Source of the DNA: Neonectria sp. B-13
Taxonomy: Eukaryota; Ascomycota; Sordariomycetes; Hypocreales; Nectriaceae
DNA: 64,000 nt
Direction of reading: 5' to 3'
NCBI GenBank assembly: GCA_002682825.1
Contig: NOKP01000053.1
Span: 124,001-188,000 of the forward strand
A program made the position numbers and the translations under genes. Positions 1 through 12,798 of the stretch are shown here, in pieces. Numbering within the stretch: the first letter of the stretch is position 1; every line of letters starts with the position of its first letter. The notes under the pieces were generated by a model, which worked only from the letters and a program-made list of their open reading frames with translations, was not told the origin of the DNA and did no database searches.

Positions 1-252
1 TACGATATCGTAAACTATTTGATGTAACGAGGCGTCATGTACCAAAGCTGTTGCTAAACCACCTATACTACATATCAATGATATACCAGACATTTAGCTC
101 GATGAAGCATAGACGCCCGCGCTTACCAGGAGGAGTAACCAACCCGTGGATCAAGTTTCCACGATGGCAATGTTCTCGCAGTTGCTCACCCGTCGTACTA
201 AGATACATGTGGTCAACATGGCAGTTGGTAACAAGCCTCGCCATCTAACCAT

Positions 253-2790
253 CTAGCCGCCCCGTTCTCCAAACTCCTTTGCCCAATCCTCATACTCCTT
301 TAGTCCCGACTTACTCACGCTGGGCCGGATCGTATTCAGACTTGCCTTGAAGTCTGGAAGCCCGATCGGCCGAATCTCATCCATCGTCATTCGTAGTAAT
401 GCTTCGCCCAAGGATCGTAGCGGTCCCATGGCGGCATCTTTAGCAAGGGCGGTGATATCCGAGCCAGAAAACCCTGAATCGCAACTTCAGTTAGCACCTA
501 TTCCACTGTCACTATTCCTAAGCGCCACTCACCGTCTGTTAATTCTACTAACTGGAGAATATCATCGTCTGAAAGGTCATGTTTTTGTTGTCCCAGGAGC
601 GTTCGAAGCTGCGTCTCTCTGGTGGTTGGCTCTGGGAGTGGGATGTATTGACGCCTCACAAAGCGCCGTCGGGCAGCCTCGTCGATTGCCCAGGGCAGAT
701 TTGTTGCAGCCAGTACTAGGACTCGATTTGCATCGCCCCTTTCCTTGTCCTTCTCGCTGACCTCCTTCCCTGCAGCTGCTCGTTGAAGGTCGCTCCACTG
801 GATGAGAAACTCCGTCTTGATCCTCCTAGTAGCCTCGTGCTCGCCCGAGCCAGATCGTTGTGACAAGAGAGAATCGATTTCGTCGACAAAGATAATGCTA
901 GGAGCCAGCGCCCGAGCGAGCCCAAAGAGAGCTCGTACAAGCTTTTCTGATTCGCCTAGGTACTTGCTTGTCAAGCTGCTTGCAGAGATGGAGAAAAACG
1001 TCGACTGAGACTCTGTCGCGACGGCTCTGGCTAACATTGTCTTTCCTGTGCCCGGGGGTCCAAAAAGCATCATACCCCTGGCTGGCTCCCGCAAGCCCAT
1101 AAATAAGTCTGGGCGAAGGAATGGGTACACCACCGTCTCTCGAAGGGCATTTTTGGCAATTTCCAAGCCTGCAACATCGCTCCAATGAACTTCGTCTCCC
1201 TGAACGACAATGTCGTTGAGTATTTGCTTCGCAGCGCCCTCATCGATACCGGCTGGCAAGCTTTTAAGAATGGCCTTCTTCTTCTTTTTCCACGCAGTCA
1301 TCTCGTCCGCGGTCTCGTCCGCTATGGACTCTTCCGAGGTTTGTGCTTCCGAGTCAGCTTCAATGGCAGCTTCCTTTGACTTCACTCGGCTAGGTCCGGT
1401 CGAAGGCTGTCTAGAATCGTCTCCAGATGCGCTCGAACCGGAAGCTGGTCGTGGCTTCTGTTCGCGCCTACGAGAACGGTTTGCCCTCTCCGGATCGGAC
1501 CTGGTTTGCTTGGATGGTCCGAGAGATCGCCTTATAGCCGGACCTCTCCCTGACGGGGCATCTGAAATGGTCCTCCGCTCTGAAAACTCGCTAGAGTCAT
1601 CGGCAACCCCGGGGTTATTAAAAGGCTCATGTTGCCTCGAAGACTTACGGGGGGACGTTATAGCAGAACCACTTCGCCCGCTGGCAAGCCGCTCCGAGCG
1701 GCTTGACCCTTGCTCCGTCGATGGTTGATCCTGAAGTGATAAGCCTCCGAGGGCACTGGATGCAGCGCTCACAGAGAGTAGTGAGGGTCTGGCATAGAAA
1801 TATTCATCTGAATGACGCGCTTCTCCGCTGGACTCGCCTTCTCGAGGCACTACGAGTCTCCGTGAGTGGCTGTCCCATTGCAAAGGTGCTGATGGTGGCC
1901 TGCGCGCTTGGTCGAGGGAAGTTCGCGGGCTCCCATTTAGTAGTGTCGGCCCAGCTTCGGAAGAGACGTTTCTAGTGAGCTTGTCCTTGGAGCTCAGCGC
2001 ACTCCAGGCCAGGGTGGCAGCCTTGCTGGGCCCCTCGCCAGCAGGTTTGGATGATTTCCTGGTCATTTTGGTAGGCCTATCGCCTAGTTTTCCCGATCGC
2101 AACGTAGTTCTCATGGTGTGCTTTTCTGGGCTAGGCGATCGTAGAGTCTTATCTGGTCGAGGAGGCATTCTTGGGGAGGACGATCTCGGCAACGAGCTTG
2201 TCGATGATACTGGCTCGAGGTACGAACTACTACCCCCAACAACTGCAACCTCAGAAGATTGACGCATGGGGAGGACCGGCCGCGGAGGCAGGGCTGGGCG
2301 TGACAGTTCTGAATATGTCACGGCAGGGATTGTGCCTTGGCCTATGGCTCCCTTGCTCCGACTGTCGGTTTCCACCAAACTAGGTCGCTTCGATAATTTC
2401 CCCGTCGATGGTACCGGGTTAGAGTCATCCTGTCGAGAGATTCGTAGCGCCTCGAGGAGGTCGATGCGTTCCTTGCATTGCAACTCGAGCTCTTTGATGG
2501 CATCCTGCAGAGCCTTCTCGGTGGTTGTTAGTGGGACGTGGACTGGGACTGCTCGGTTCGCCTGGTAGTCGTAAATCTGATCAAGGGCACTTCTCCAGTG
2601 ACGCATCGCCTCGATCTCATTTCCCTACATGTAGATGGTGTGGTGAGCTAAGGGAGTTCGGTATACTGTCTGATTAAAGACCACCACACACACTGCGTAC
2701 CTGGCCCTCATAGTAAACGGCGGTTGAGCAGCTTAGATAGCTATCATCGTATGTTTTTTGCATCACAGCCAGGCCCTTGTTGCGCAACAT
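253..2790 (-). CDS. SAP1: Sap1/spastin-type AAA ATPase (meiotic clade) with N-terminal helical (MIT-like) region
   Basis: Three exons: 2790-2701, 2624-533 and 473-253, with introns 2700-2625 and 532-474; both splice in frame to give about 800 residues. The ATP-binding core has Walker A GPPGTGKT near residue 550, Walker B IIFVDEID near 608, and the AATNLPW...RRRFVRR sensor/arginine-finger region. The last exon supplies [14 protein letters not shown] and the C-terminal helix of Vps4/katanin/spastin relatives. The first about 100 residues look helical and MIT-like. The middle (about 100-450) is long, basic, Ser/Pro-rich and probably disordered. The family remodels protein assemblies such as ESCRT polymers or microtubules, so the substrate here is unknown. 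The start at 2790 is the first ATG of the open first exon; an upstream exon is possible because that frame stays open a little further 5'. Yeast Sap1 is the nearest named relative I recognise, and spastin or fidgetin are alternatives. Confidence 0.85.
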
Positions 2791-3611
2791 TGCTTCGGCA
2801 CCAAGAACATAGTAGCCCTCGGCCTCGTTTTGGTCGGTTTAGGATCTGACCAACGGCGGCTTTTCGCGCTCCGGCTGACAAGGGCAGCCCTTCGATCGGC
2901 GCGTGCACTCGCGAGCTGCGGAGGCCAATGTCAGAATATCAATGGACGGTCAAATCGAGATAGTCCAGGAGCGGTCGGGGGATATGCGTTGTGGCAGCGG
3001 GCGCTCGAGGGACCTTGCGGTCTCGTTGGTAGTTGAAGCAGGATGAGTGAGTGTCGCAGCACATTGCGAAGAACTAAGGGCATCCAGGTAGGCTGGGTGC
3101 GGGCGGTGACGTAGTCTCCACGGCTGGCACTGCCCGCTGCGGTGGGCGCTGCCCGCTAGAGGCTAGGTACCGCTTCAGTGTACGTCGTAGCGGGGTACAG
3201 GCATTCGCAGTACAGGCAGGGAATTGCCTAATTCGTATGATCATGAATCGGGTGTAAATGCAAGGGATGAGGAAATGACTCTTGTTAGGGCTACCGTATT
3301 TCTGGGACTCCTCGTCGTGATATGTACCAACCAGTAGTGGCGAAGGCTTGTTTAAGAGGTATCTTCACCTTGCACATTGAATCCTACCTGAGGTTTCTTC
3401 TTCTCGATGGACTGGCTCGGGAGGGTGGGGCGCCCTGCTTGTTTTCTGTACAACTACTAACATGAACAAGATTCACCAATCTCTCGTCGCCCTAGTATAA
3501 GTACAAACTATCCGCGGGCATTATCTAATATTGATCGCAGACAAGCCAATGCACGACGATATCCGACTGGCTTCCAACATGTGGGATCTATTGGCCTGCT
3601 GAACTGGTTCT
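2791..3611. other. Intergenic: 5' region of the AAA ATPase and 3' region of COG6
   Basis: No open frame here has a recognisable protein. Both flanking genes lie on the minus strand, so this interval should hold the AAA ATPase promoter (right after 2790) and the COG6 terminator (left of 3612). A direct repeat of a GCCCGCTG-like motif sits around 3127-3160. I see nothing else. Confidence 0.5.
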
Positions 3612-5741
3612 CTAAGAAAGCAGCACGCGAATCTCTGCCGTGGTCCTGGGAAACACCGATCGGAGACCATCCGAGTCATCCGAGTCCACTGAACCCTCCT
3701 CTCCTTCAGTAATTTCTTCTTCAAGTTGCTCAAAGTCATCGCAAAACTGCTCAGCCGCCTCCTCCGTGATTTCCCTGGCAAGCTTGGAGTCCTGGAGGTG
3801 GTTCAAATTCTCCATGGCGTCCATCAGCGCAGACGGTAGGAAGTCGTCCAAGGTATGGCTTGCCTGGCTCAATACCTCTCTATCCAGTGAAATAGCCCCC
3901 TTGTCGCCGTCTGCCTGCAGCATGTTGAGTATGATATCCAGCCCTGAGCCCTGGCGAAAGAAGCTGTACTGGCTCCCGACCAGTCTCTTGGCTTCCTCAG
4001 CTGCCTTATCACGGAGCCGCTTGCTCCTGGTCTGGGTGAACTCGAATAGTTCGAGTGAACTAGCTGCAGATAGAATGCAGTTGATGAGGAAGATGGATCC
4101 GTTGCGCTTCTCCATTGACTTGGCCATGTTCTCGCAGCCGGCCATGAAAGGCTCGAATGCTTCTGCCAGGACGTTCTCAAATTCGGTTTCACGGTCCTCA
4201 GAGGCAGCAAGAGATGAATCATATGTCTTGCTTATGGCATTCAATTGCTTGAGCGAATCCTGTAGGAAGACCGGCGGACCGAGGTCGGATGGAGCATGCT
4301 GGAATTCGCCTTGAATAGTCGCAATGTGATCTCGGACCAGTGCGCGGAACTGGCGAAGAGCCTCCTTCTCTAGGCTTTCAACTAGCTCCACAAGATTAGA
4401 CTCGGAGCCAAGCGCCTTCTGGAATGTGATGCGGTAAAAGTTGATGAGATTGGCCAGCTTGTACGCTGGAATAATGTCCTCGTTGGCCTGGATAACCTGC
4501 TCGACTCTCTGGCGTAGTACACGAGCTGCACCTGAGATATCGCGGTCAACTAAGTCATGAAGGGCCTTTAGAGCATTGAAGTCTGCCTCGGCCTCGTCGT
4601 CGTCGTCGGCTACCAAGCGCCAAATTTCAGCGTCTCGTCCAGACTTGAGTCCCTTGGCAAGTTCCTCGCCCTCGGCGACAAATAGAATTTCCAACGCCTC
4701 ACGCTCGCTGACAGTGGACGAATGGATCCACGCCAGCATGTCTCCGACATATCGCAAAGGGTCATGAGCTGTCATGTCGATGGGCTTGACCGATCGATCT
4801 TCCGCGCCAGATGGCGAGGTTCCAGTCAAGGCAACATAGAAGGAGTCTGAAAGAATTCGCTCTCGCGCCTCGGCAAAGAAGTCGAGGCAATTCTGGAAGA
4901 GAGATGGCCTCTCAGCTAGGACTCGGAGAGCGCGTCGAATGGACGAGTTCATTTGGGGGTTCTCGAGGTTCAGGGTTTTGAACTCTCGTTGTATCCATTT
5001 GTAGAGCTTTTGGAAGCCGATGTTGATGTTCTTTGATGTCTGTTCCATGAGTTCCAATCCTAGCGTTTGCTTCTCAAAGCCAAGCAAGATCTCACAATCC
5101 TTGCTAATCTTTTTAGCTTTGCTCAGAGAGTCGAAGAATTGGTCGTCCACCGGTTCAGCTGTCATTGTTAGTGCAGCCACCTCATTTTCGGACATGATGA
5201 AATGTTTCTTGAAGGCGCCGAGGAGCTCTTGTTTGACTTCGACTTGTCTTCGTTGTTCTAGAAGGGATGCCGCTTCGGACAAGGCCGGCGAGGTCTGATT
5301 GTGGGCGGCAACGACTTGGCTCTTCATATCCTCATATCCAGTATTGAGCTTGTCGAGAGTTGTCTTGATTCGTCGGAGTTGCTGAAGATTGGGTTGGTAT
5401 GAATATCGCTAAAGAAGGAATGAACCCACCTCTGCAACACGCCCAAATTCTGTGATGACCTCCGCATTGCTGTCAATTACTTCCTTCTGTAGATCTAGGC
5501 GAAGTCGACGACGGGTCTCGGCGTCATTTTGAATCCCTCTTTGATCAAGGAGTGAGAGAGCATCCCTGAACTCGGTGTCTGAGTGTGTCGTTGAGAGGAC
5601 GCTGGTGACTTTCGAGGCGAGGGGGCTCACGCCTTTTAGAGCAGGGGATGATGCCGAGGAGTTCTCCGTGGAAAGAAGCCCTGAGCTGGAAGCATCTCTG
5701 GAGGGCAAGCTTCTTACGGACCACGAGTGGTCTGACGACAT
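3612..5741 (-). CDS. COG6: Conserved oligomeric Golgi complex subunit 6
   Basis: Two exons, 5741-5430 and 5381-3612, separated by a 48-nt intron with donor GTGGGT and acceptor CAG; the product is 693 residues, as expected for fungal Cog6. The N-terminal region after a Ser-rich leader is coiled-coil ([20 protein letters not shown] onward). The rest is the all-helical CATCHR-type rod, including the [13 protein letters not shown] segment and an acidic C-terminal tail. Cog6 belongs to lobe B of the COG tethering complex, which captures retrograde vesicles at the Golgi. In yeast the COG complex also supports Cvt and autophagosome formation and Atg9 traffic. The next gene, divergent, is ATG9, sharing an 823-bp promoter region. 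Confidence 0.95.
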
Positions 5742-6564
5742 TGTGCTTGATGTTAACCCGGCTTAGAAGTGGGCATGAACATTCGATGAGCCCTTGAGAA
5801 CGCTATTTTATTTCGGTGCAACTCTGAGGATTCGCAAGAACTGAAGAGAGTCACCGGGATGAACTGGCCGCGATATAGGCCCATAGACTGAATTGTGTCT
5901 TGCTGTGTCGAATAGATCTCCTGAGATGGTTCAGCTCAACTCATCGAAGGCATAGTGGATCTGTGTGTATTGCAACGGTGTCGTGAGTGAGGACTGGAAA
6001 GGGTAGGCGGTGTGTGGCGCAGGGTGGGGTGGCTTATCGCCAATAAGTCCGGCAAAAACAATACACCGCCTTTAAACGTCATACCCGCGACTGTGATGCC
6101 TGGAACACATCCAAGTCGCACTTCGAAACCCTGTTGGCGGATATCAGCATCCTCCGTTGTTATCGCATAAATAAGACCCTAAGGTCAGTCATCTGTGCTT
6201 CACACCCCCCAGAATTCCAATGTCCAGCCTACACCGCACGTGCTGAGCTCATGCATGCATGTGGTCACGCTCATCATAGTCACCTGCATCAACCGGTCCT
6301 CACTGGTTAGTTAGGAACTACGCTCATCATTTCTTGTTGATAGAGTCCGCCTTGCGCACCCATCACAGTATTCCTCCTCTTGCCGAAACCTCAACACCCG
6401 GAAACCTGCCTGAGAACTTTGCTGAGGCAGAGCAGCTCCTGCTTAAACTCGTCGACACTCTGCAGTTTCGACAAGACCCCTCGACTATCATCCGCATCGA
6501 CACTCGACACCACCCCGATATGCCCATCGTGGGTCATAGATAAGCCGCTGCCTTTGGGCCCATC
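5742..6564. promoter_or_regulatory. Shared divergent promoter of COG6 and ATG9
   Basis: The two start codons point away from each other across 823 bp with no other gene between them. Two related sequences occur inside: CTTATCGCCAATAAG at 6033-6047 and TTATCGCATAAATAAG at 6160-6175. Each carries GATA cores on one strand and an ATAAG half on the other. GATA factors (AreA/Gln3 type) control nitrogen-responsive and autophagy genes in fungi, so coordinated control is plausible but untested. The ATG9-proximal 250 bp are pyrimidine-rich, as in many fungal leaders. Confidence 0.6.
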
Positions 6565-9412
6565 ATGACTTCCAATATATTCTCTCGGATCGCCCCACCT
6601 TCGAGAGGTACCCGATCGTTCTACGAACAGTTACGTTCACAGGGCGATGACGGATACACCGACGACCATCCGGGTTTGGATGAAGAGAACCTAGGCCAAC
6701 ATTTCAACGAATTTGACGCAGAAGGTCTGGCAGTAGACGACAGTCGTATGACGGTCGATAGCGCGGGTTTTGACACAAAGGATAACACTCGGGCTACCCG
6801 CCACGCCACGGCGCATGCACGACATTCCAGCGGGCCATCCTCGAGGTGGCCCGTCCACCAGGACGATGAAGTGGACAACGATGTACCGGAGTCTTTGCTG
6901 GTAGAGCCCAATGAGGCCGAAAATATTCTGCCGGGCTCATCAAGGCGTACGGGACGACAACCAGAACCCACTCCCCAAGCGGCGGCTGGACCTTCGTCAG
7001 CTAGAGCCCGGGCACAATGGGAGACGGCAACGACGCAACAACGACTTCACCAGGAAGACCCTTTTAGTGCCCCTTCAGGATCTCAGCGAACGCCATTGAT
7101 GAGAGGAATAGTGTCAGGTGGTCCTCGGGAAAAAGCACTCTGGAGATGGGTCAACACCTCAAATCTGGATAGCTTCATGCGTGATGTGTACGACTACTAC
7201 GAAGGAGGTGGGCTGTGGTGCATCTTGTGCGCTAACGCCTTGTGGCTGCTGTGAGTCTTCAAGCCCTGGGGCTGCCATCTTGGCCGAGTTTGCTGACCCC
7301 TTGCCAGAGAAACGCTCTTCGTGGCCGTTTTCCTGACCTTCCTGTGCCAATGTGTCGACTATTCCAAGGTTCCGAACAGCAAGTCTTTGAACGAGGTCGT
7401 TATCAAACAATGTACCCGTAAAATGTCTGGGGTCTGGAACCTCGGCATCTGGCTGTATTCTTTCTTCTTCATTTGGAAGTCGGTGCAGTACTTCATCGAG
7501 ATTCGCCGCCTCGTCTATATTCGGGATTTTTACATCCACCTACTGGACATTCCCGAGGAAGACATGCAGACTGTATCCTGGCAGGACATTGTGGCACGGC
7601 TCATGACGTTGCGGGACCAGAACCCGAAAACAGCTACTAATATGTCCCGGAGGCTGCGCAGCTTCATCGGAACACAATCCAAGGAGCGGCTTGATGCTCA
7701 CGATATCGCCAACCGCTTGATGCGCAAGGACAACTACCTCATTGCAATGATCAACAAGGATGTTTTGAACCTCTCCCTGCCCGTACCGATAATTGGGGGT
7801 CGTCAGGTATTCTCGAAGACGATGGAATGGTATCTACACTATTGCATCCTCGACATGGCATTCAACGAGCTTGGCCAAGTTCAACAAGATTTTCTTCGTA
7901 CAGACCGAAGAGGCTTGCTCAGCCAGAAGTTGAAACAGCGGCTCTATTTTGCAGGGATTCTCAATCTCGTTTTCGCTCCCGTGGTACTCGCCTATGTCAT
8001 CATTGTCTATTTCTTCACATATTACAATGTAGGTGACAACAATGCCCTAGAGTGCCTTGTTCGCTAGCTGACATTGTTCCTAGGAATACCAAAAAGATCC
8101 GAAACTAGCAGCTGCGCGCAAGTACACGGCACTGGCCGAGTGGAAATTTCGGGAGTTCAATGAACTACCGCATATTTTCTATGAAAGGCTGCACATGTCG
8201 GTCCCTTTCGCGACTCGATACATCGATCAATTCCCTAAGCGAATGACCGAAGACATCGCCCGAAGTGTCGCATTCATGTCCGGGGCGATCACTGCTATCC
8301 TGGCGGTTGGCTCCATACTGGACTCGGAGTTGTTCCTAAACTTCGAGATTACGAAGGACAGGACGGTGCTCTTCTATTTGGGTATATTTGGTGCCATCTG
8401 GGCCATCACGCGAGGAATGGTCTCGGAAGAAACGCTCGTTTTCAATCCAGAGTACGCCTTGCGTAACGTCATCGAGTATACACATTATATGCCAGATCAC
8501 TGGAACGGCCGGCTGCATAGCTTTGACGTGAAGAAAGAGTTTGCGGAACTGTACAAGATGAAGGTGGTTATATTCTTAGAGGAGGTGATGGGCATCATCA
8601 CGACACCAATGCTGCTCCTGTTCTCGTTGCCCAAGTGCAGCGATCAGATCGTCGACTTCTTTCGCGAGTTTACGATCCACGTGGATGGGCTCGGATACGT
8701 GTGTTCATTCGCCGTATTCGACTTCCAAAAGGGAGTTGGGAACACTGGACAACAAGACAGACACCAAGATGTGCGGGAGGACTACTACGCGACAAAGCAT
8801 GGCAAGATGGCAGCCTCGTATTACGGCTTCATCGACAACTACGTCATCAATCCCAAGACGGGAATCCCTGGGCATCTGCCACCAGGATCGCGGCCACCCT
8901 TCCATCCTCCGCCAGCTTTCCCTGGGCTTAACTCGCCGACTTTGGCAGCAGATATGCAGGGCTCACAAATGGGACGAGCGGAGGTGGGTAGGGCCAGGAG
9001 TCGGGCTCCCGGCCCGGGCATGGGACGAGGATTGCGAGCTGGGCCGGTGATTCCCCCACCATCGCCAATGGCATCTATGTTGCTGGATCAGCACCACCAG
9101 CCAACAATAGGCAATACCGGAGCACGTAGCTTGTACTTGTCAAGGCACCCTCGTGGGGGATACCGTGGGGAAAGTCAGATTATCGAAGAGACGCTTGAAG
9201 ACAGCAGTCGGGACCGACGACTAAACCAGGAAGAATCGGTGTACGAAGCCGGGGGAATGTTGGGTGAATCCATGTGGCAGACGTCGCCAGGAAAGGGTCT
9301 CAGCCGGGAGAACAGCGCAGCCAACACCGAGGAAACGGATGCCGGTGTGCTGGGACTTATCTATCAGCTGCGACAGACCCAAAGACCTCGCCGAGGCGGT
9401 GGCATGGTATGA
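6565..9412 (+). CDS. ATG9: Autophagy-related protein 9 (lipid scramblase)
   Basis: Three exons: 6565-7250, 7308-8028 and 8084-9412, giving 911 residues. The N-terminus is a long acidic, disordered cytosolic domain. The conserved core starts at LRRVYDYYEGGG-like residues (here MRDVYDYYEGGGLWCIL). It contains several membrane segments (for example ETLFVAVFLTFLCQCVDY and FAPVVLAYVIIVYFF), then the conserved CSFAVFDF, DYYATKHGKMAASY and GVLGLIYQ motifs. Atg9 is the multispanning scramblase on small vesicles that seed the phagophore and acts with Atg2. The C-terminal tail is Pro/Gly/Arg-rich, as in other filamentous fungi. Both introns are short with clean GT-AG ends and keep the frame. It is divergent from COG6. 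Confidence 0.97.
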
Positions 9413-10486
9413 AGTCGGGCTAGGGCTATGGGGGGGGGGGGATGTTTTCTTTTGTTGGAGGGCGCGTGGAGATGATGTGGCCCTTTGTCGCTTTACATGT
9501 GTACCTCCCTATATAGCATCCAGCTTTTTTCCCCCTTGGCCCTCTCAGGCATCTTTGAGCTTGTGCAGGGTTGCTTTGCGTGCGGCGTTTTGGGCGAGGA
9601 GAATCAGATATCCAGGGAAGGCAGAGGACGAAAGGATGTGGTGTGGCAAATAAAAGATTTATTATACATGGATGAGGGCCACCTTGTTGGTCTGTTGGTG
9701 TAGCTCGGAGGAGTCGTGAGATTGCGCGAGAGCCGATACGAAAACCCGAGGCTGACCACGTGCGTAATGCAAGTCTGTGCAAATTTTTTTTTTGGTCTTC
9801 TCTCCCTAATAGACGAGCAATTTAGTGATGGGTTCGGCTCCGATTCGTAGGTCCGGATATCGGATGATGATGTGTGTGGACTGTCTGTGGCTTTGTGTGG
9901 GTTTATGTGGGCGGCTTGAGAGGGGAGAAAGGGAACAATAAGAGTTTCTATGACAGATCTCGGGTAGAGAGGCCTTGAGGCGGTTCGAATTTTTACATGA
10001 GATGGTGATCAGATGTTGTGATGGTGGATGCTACTGTACAGCTGATTGATTGATTAGATTAGAGGGTACGGGAGTACAGCAGCAGTACGTCTACCAGGCA
10101 GTGTAAGCTATGGTGGATACGTGCCAGGATGCCTTTGTAATTAAGCAAGAAGCCAAAAAAGCAAGGCTGGGGCTGAGAGGCCGGATCGTTGGTTTGTTAG
10201 TGGTCTGCGAGAGCAAGATGGCGACGATATTGACGACGGACTGTAATAATGCAGTCTGTGCAGGAAAGTGATTCTTGCTAAGAGGTTCAGTGGTTAGTGA
10301 ATCTGTAAGGGTCGGCATTTCGGAGAATCGGGGGAGGCGGCAGTCGGCGGGCGACGCATTTAGTTGCTTCTGGCCGAACCGAAGAACCCGGACTGATTGA
10401 TAACTCAATTGCAACCCTCCCTCAAGATCGATCCCTGAACAGTCTACTTAGTGACTGCACCCCAAATGGCAAAAGGCCCAAGACAG

Positions 10487-10511
10487 TGCAGAGCAGAGCA
10501 GAGCAGAGCAG
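10487..10511. repeat. Pentanucleotide tandem repeat (AGAGC)n
   Basis: About five copies of the 5-mer occur in intergenic DNA. No flanking gene is affected. Confidence 0.8.
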
Positions 10512-11393
10512 GGGATGGCTGTCGAGTGTCGACGTTTTGGCTATGGATGGCCAAACAAAGTATCCCTGCGGTTGGGGAACATGGATGACGAACGGCCTGG
10601 GCCTCGGTAAAAGAAAATGCCACATAGTAATGTTGGATCTCTGGACTCGCTACGGATTGCTAGTGGTAGAAGAAGCAATGGAAGCACCAATGATTGAATT
10701 TTGCGCGGGTTACAGATGTCCGCGTACCCGCAGACGAATCATGGCCGTGTTCCATTCGGTTGGGATTTGGAGGGATGAAATAGGCACGCAGCGGGATGAT
10801 GGCCTTTGCATGGGGTTCGTCCACACTGACAAAATAGTAGAAAGAGAGGCGCATAAACATGTCCCGTCAGGAGAGTGTATCGTTCACGAAGGGTCAGGCA
10901 AATACTGGTGGGTGCATACTCGTACGGAGCACACGCGAACACATACGGTACATATCTCTCGCTCGGTTGGAGGTTGGTTTGGTGGAGTTTGATTCAGCCA
11001 CCACCACGATGGCCAACAAGGAGGAGGACGCCCTGGAGCCGCATGGATAGCCTCCACCCTTGTGCTGTAGTTAATTAGCGCGTGGACAGGGACGACAGAG
11101 GCCAGTTTACAAAGGCTCTCGGTGTCGGGATCGACACCGCCCGTGACATGTAGCGAATGTGCACAATACCTAGGTAGGTAGGTAGTATCGGTCCTCAGCT
11201 CGTCCACAAGTAGCGCGGCTGGCTTGGGGCTGCAGACACGGGCTTACTGCTACGAAGCACGTTGTGAAATGAAGAGCAAGAAGGGCTACGTACTGTATGA
11301 ACCCTCGTATGCCGAGATTTCAGATACAAGATGGGTCCGGAGCCGTGGTAGCTCGACTTTAGCGTGCCGTGCCCACTCCGCTCGAATGCGCCT

Positions 11394-11426
11394 GTTCCCC
11401 GTTCCCCGTTCCCCGTTCCCCGTTCC
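11394..11426. repeat. Heptanucleotide tandem repeat (GTTCCCC)n
   Basis: About 4.5 near-perfect copies of GTTCCCC lie in the ATG9-carrier gap. This looks like a minisatellite seed. Confidence 0.85.
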
Positions 11427-12798
11427 TCCGTCTACTGGAGAGATGGAGGTAGACACGTAGGGCATATGTGGGTGATCTTGGTGGGAATGGAGAGAGGGAA
11501 CCCCAAGACTAATTGAACCGTAATACGTCGTACGTACAATATGTCAAGAAACGACGTCTTGGAAGTTGGCATACGTGCACACAACGCAGAGAGACGCCGG
11601 GCTGAAGCACCCACCAGCGAGGTAGGTGGATCAGTTTAGCTATCCCAGAGAGGGACGGGAACAATTGCAGAACTGCATCGATATAATTACCATACCTTGG
11701 TAGTTTCTAAATGACCGTACCTAGCCTCTAAACCACATGCACCTGCTCGGCATGTGCCTACTAGACTAGGCAGTACGAATATAGTAGTGCTACTTGAACA
11801 AGGCTGTAGAATGATAGGTACCATTTCCATTGTGTCTATCGAGAGAAAATGTGCGAAAAGGGAGCCCTGAGCAAATACACCACGGCATTACACATCCGCC
11901 GGTGGTGCCAAAGTGCGAGGTACCTACCTCGGCGCTAACAAGCAGCCTGGTCGGTGACCCTTCTGCGGCGGGGCCTTCTTTGGGGGGCGGGGGGCCATGG
12001 TACCTATCTGCCCGTGCTGCTGCTGCCCAATTATACCACGTTGCGGTCTCTCAGCTCTCCATGGAAAGCGTCCATGTACCTCCGCGGACGACGCGCCCCA
12101 GTGACGTTCTGCATGTCCAGGCCCCCACGAGGTACCATCTACAGATGCCCACGGCGCTGTAATTCGCAGGCGGGAAGTCCCTTCCTTGCTTTGGCCGCCG
12201 CCGCCGCCCGCCAAGCTGCCCGGACTCCGAGGCCGTAAACGGAGCAACCCCCCCCCCAGGAAATTTTTCAGACGACAGCTACTTCGTACAACTCAGCTTT
12301 CCGCTTCGTCCCTTGCTCCATCTGATCCATCCTGTCCATCCACCCACCGTTGGCTTCGTCTGCTCTCTTTGCTGCCATCCCAGCGACGTCCTAAGCCTCC
12401 GCCTCCCCCGAGAACCGAGCGAATCTTCAAAGGAAACCTCTCGAGGAGACCGTCTTCAGCAGTCCGTTCACCAATCCACGCTTCATCCTTGGTCGACGAC
12501 GCACGACTCCGCCTCCAGCCACCCGCTCACCACTCACGACTAACGACTCACTACACCACCCAGTGGTGCCAACCCACCCCGGTCGCACTGGGAGCATTCA
12601 ATTGCCTGCGTCTGATCTCATCTCGTCCGCCTCTCTCGTCGACATCGACCTCCCGTCGCGGCTCTCGACCGTCTACCGATCCCCCCGACGCTCTCTAGCA
12701 CCTCTTCTCAACCGCAATTACCCGGCCTTTGCCCAGCTTTCATCCTGGCTACCCTCGAATCCAAGCCTTTCGGCGGAGCATCGGAAGCTGTGGCCACC

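Larger units (their letters stand above)
9413..12798. other. 3.4 kb gap between ATG9 and the mitochondrial carrier
   Basis: Only short open frames with no recognisable protein occur. The left part is the ATG9 3' region and includes a 12-nt G run (9430-9441) and a T run near 9784. The middle has short tandem repeats (10487-10511 and 11394-11426) and scattered TAGGTAGGTA-type motifs (11168-11185 and 11918-11930). The right part, from about 12240, is strongly pyrimidine-rich and is probably the promoter and 5' leader of the carrier gene. I found no tRNA B-box and no transposon protein. Confidence 0.5.
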
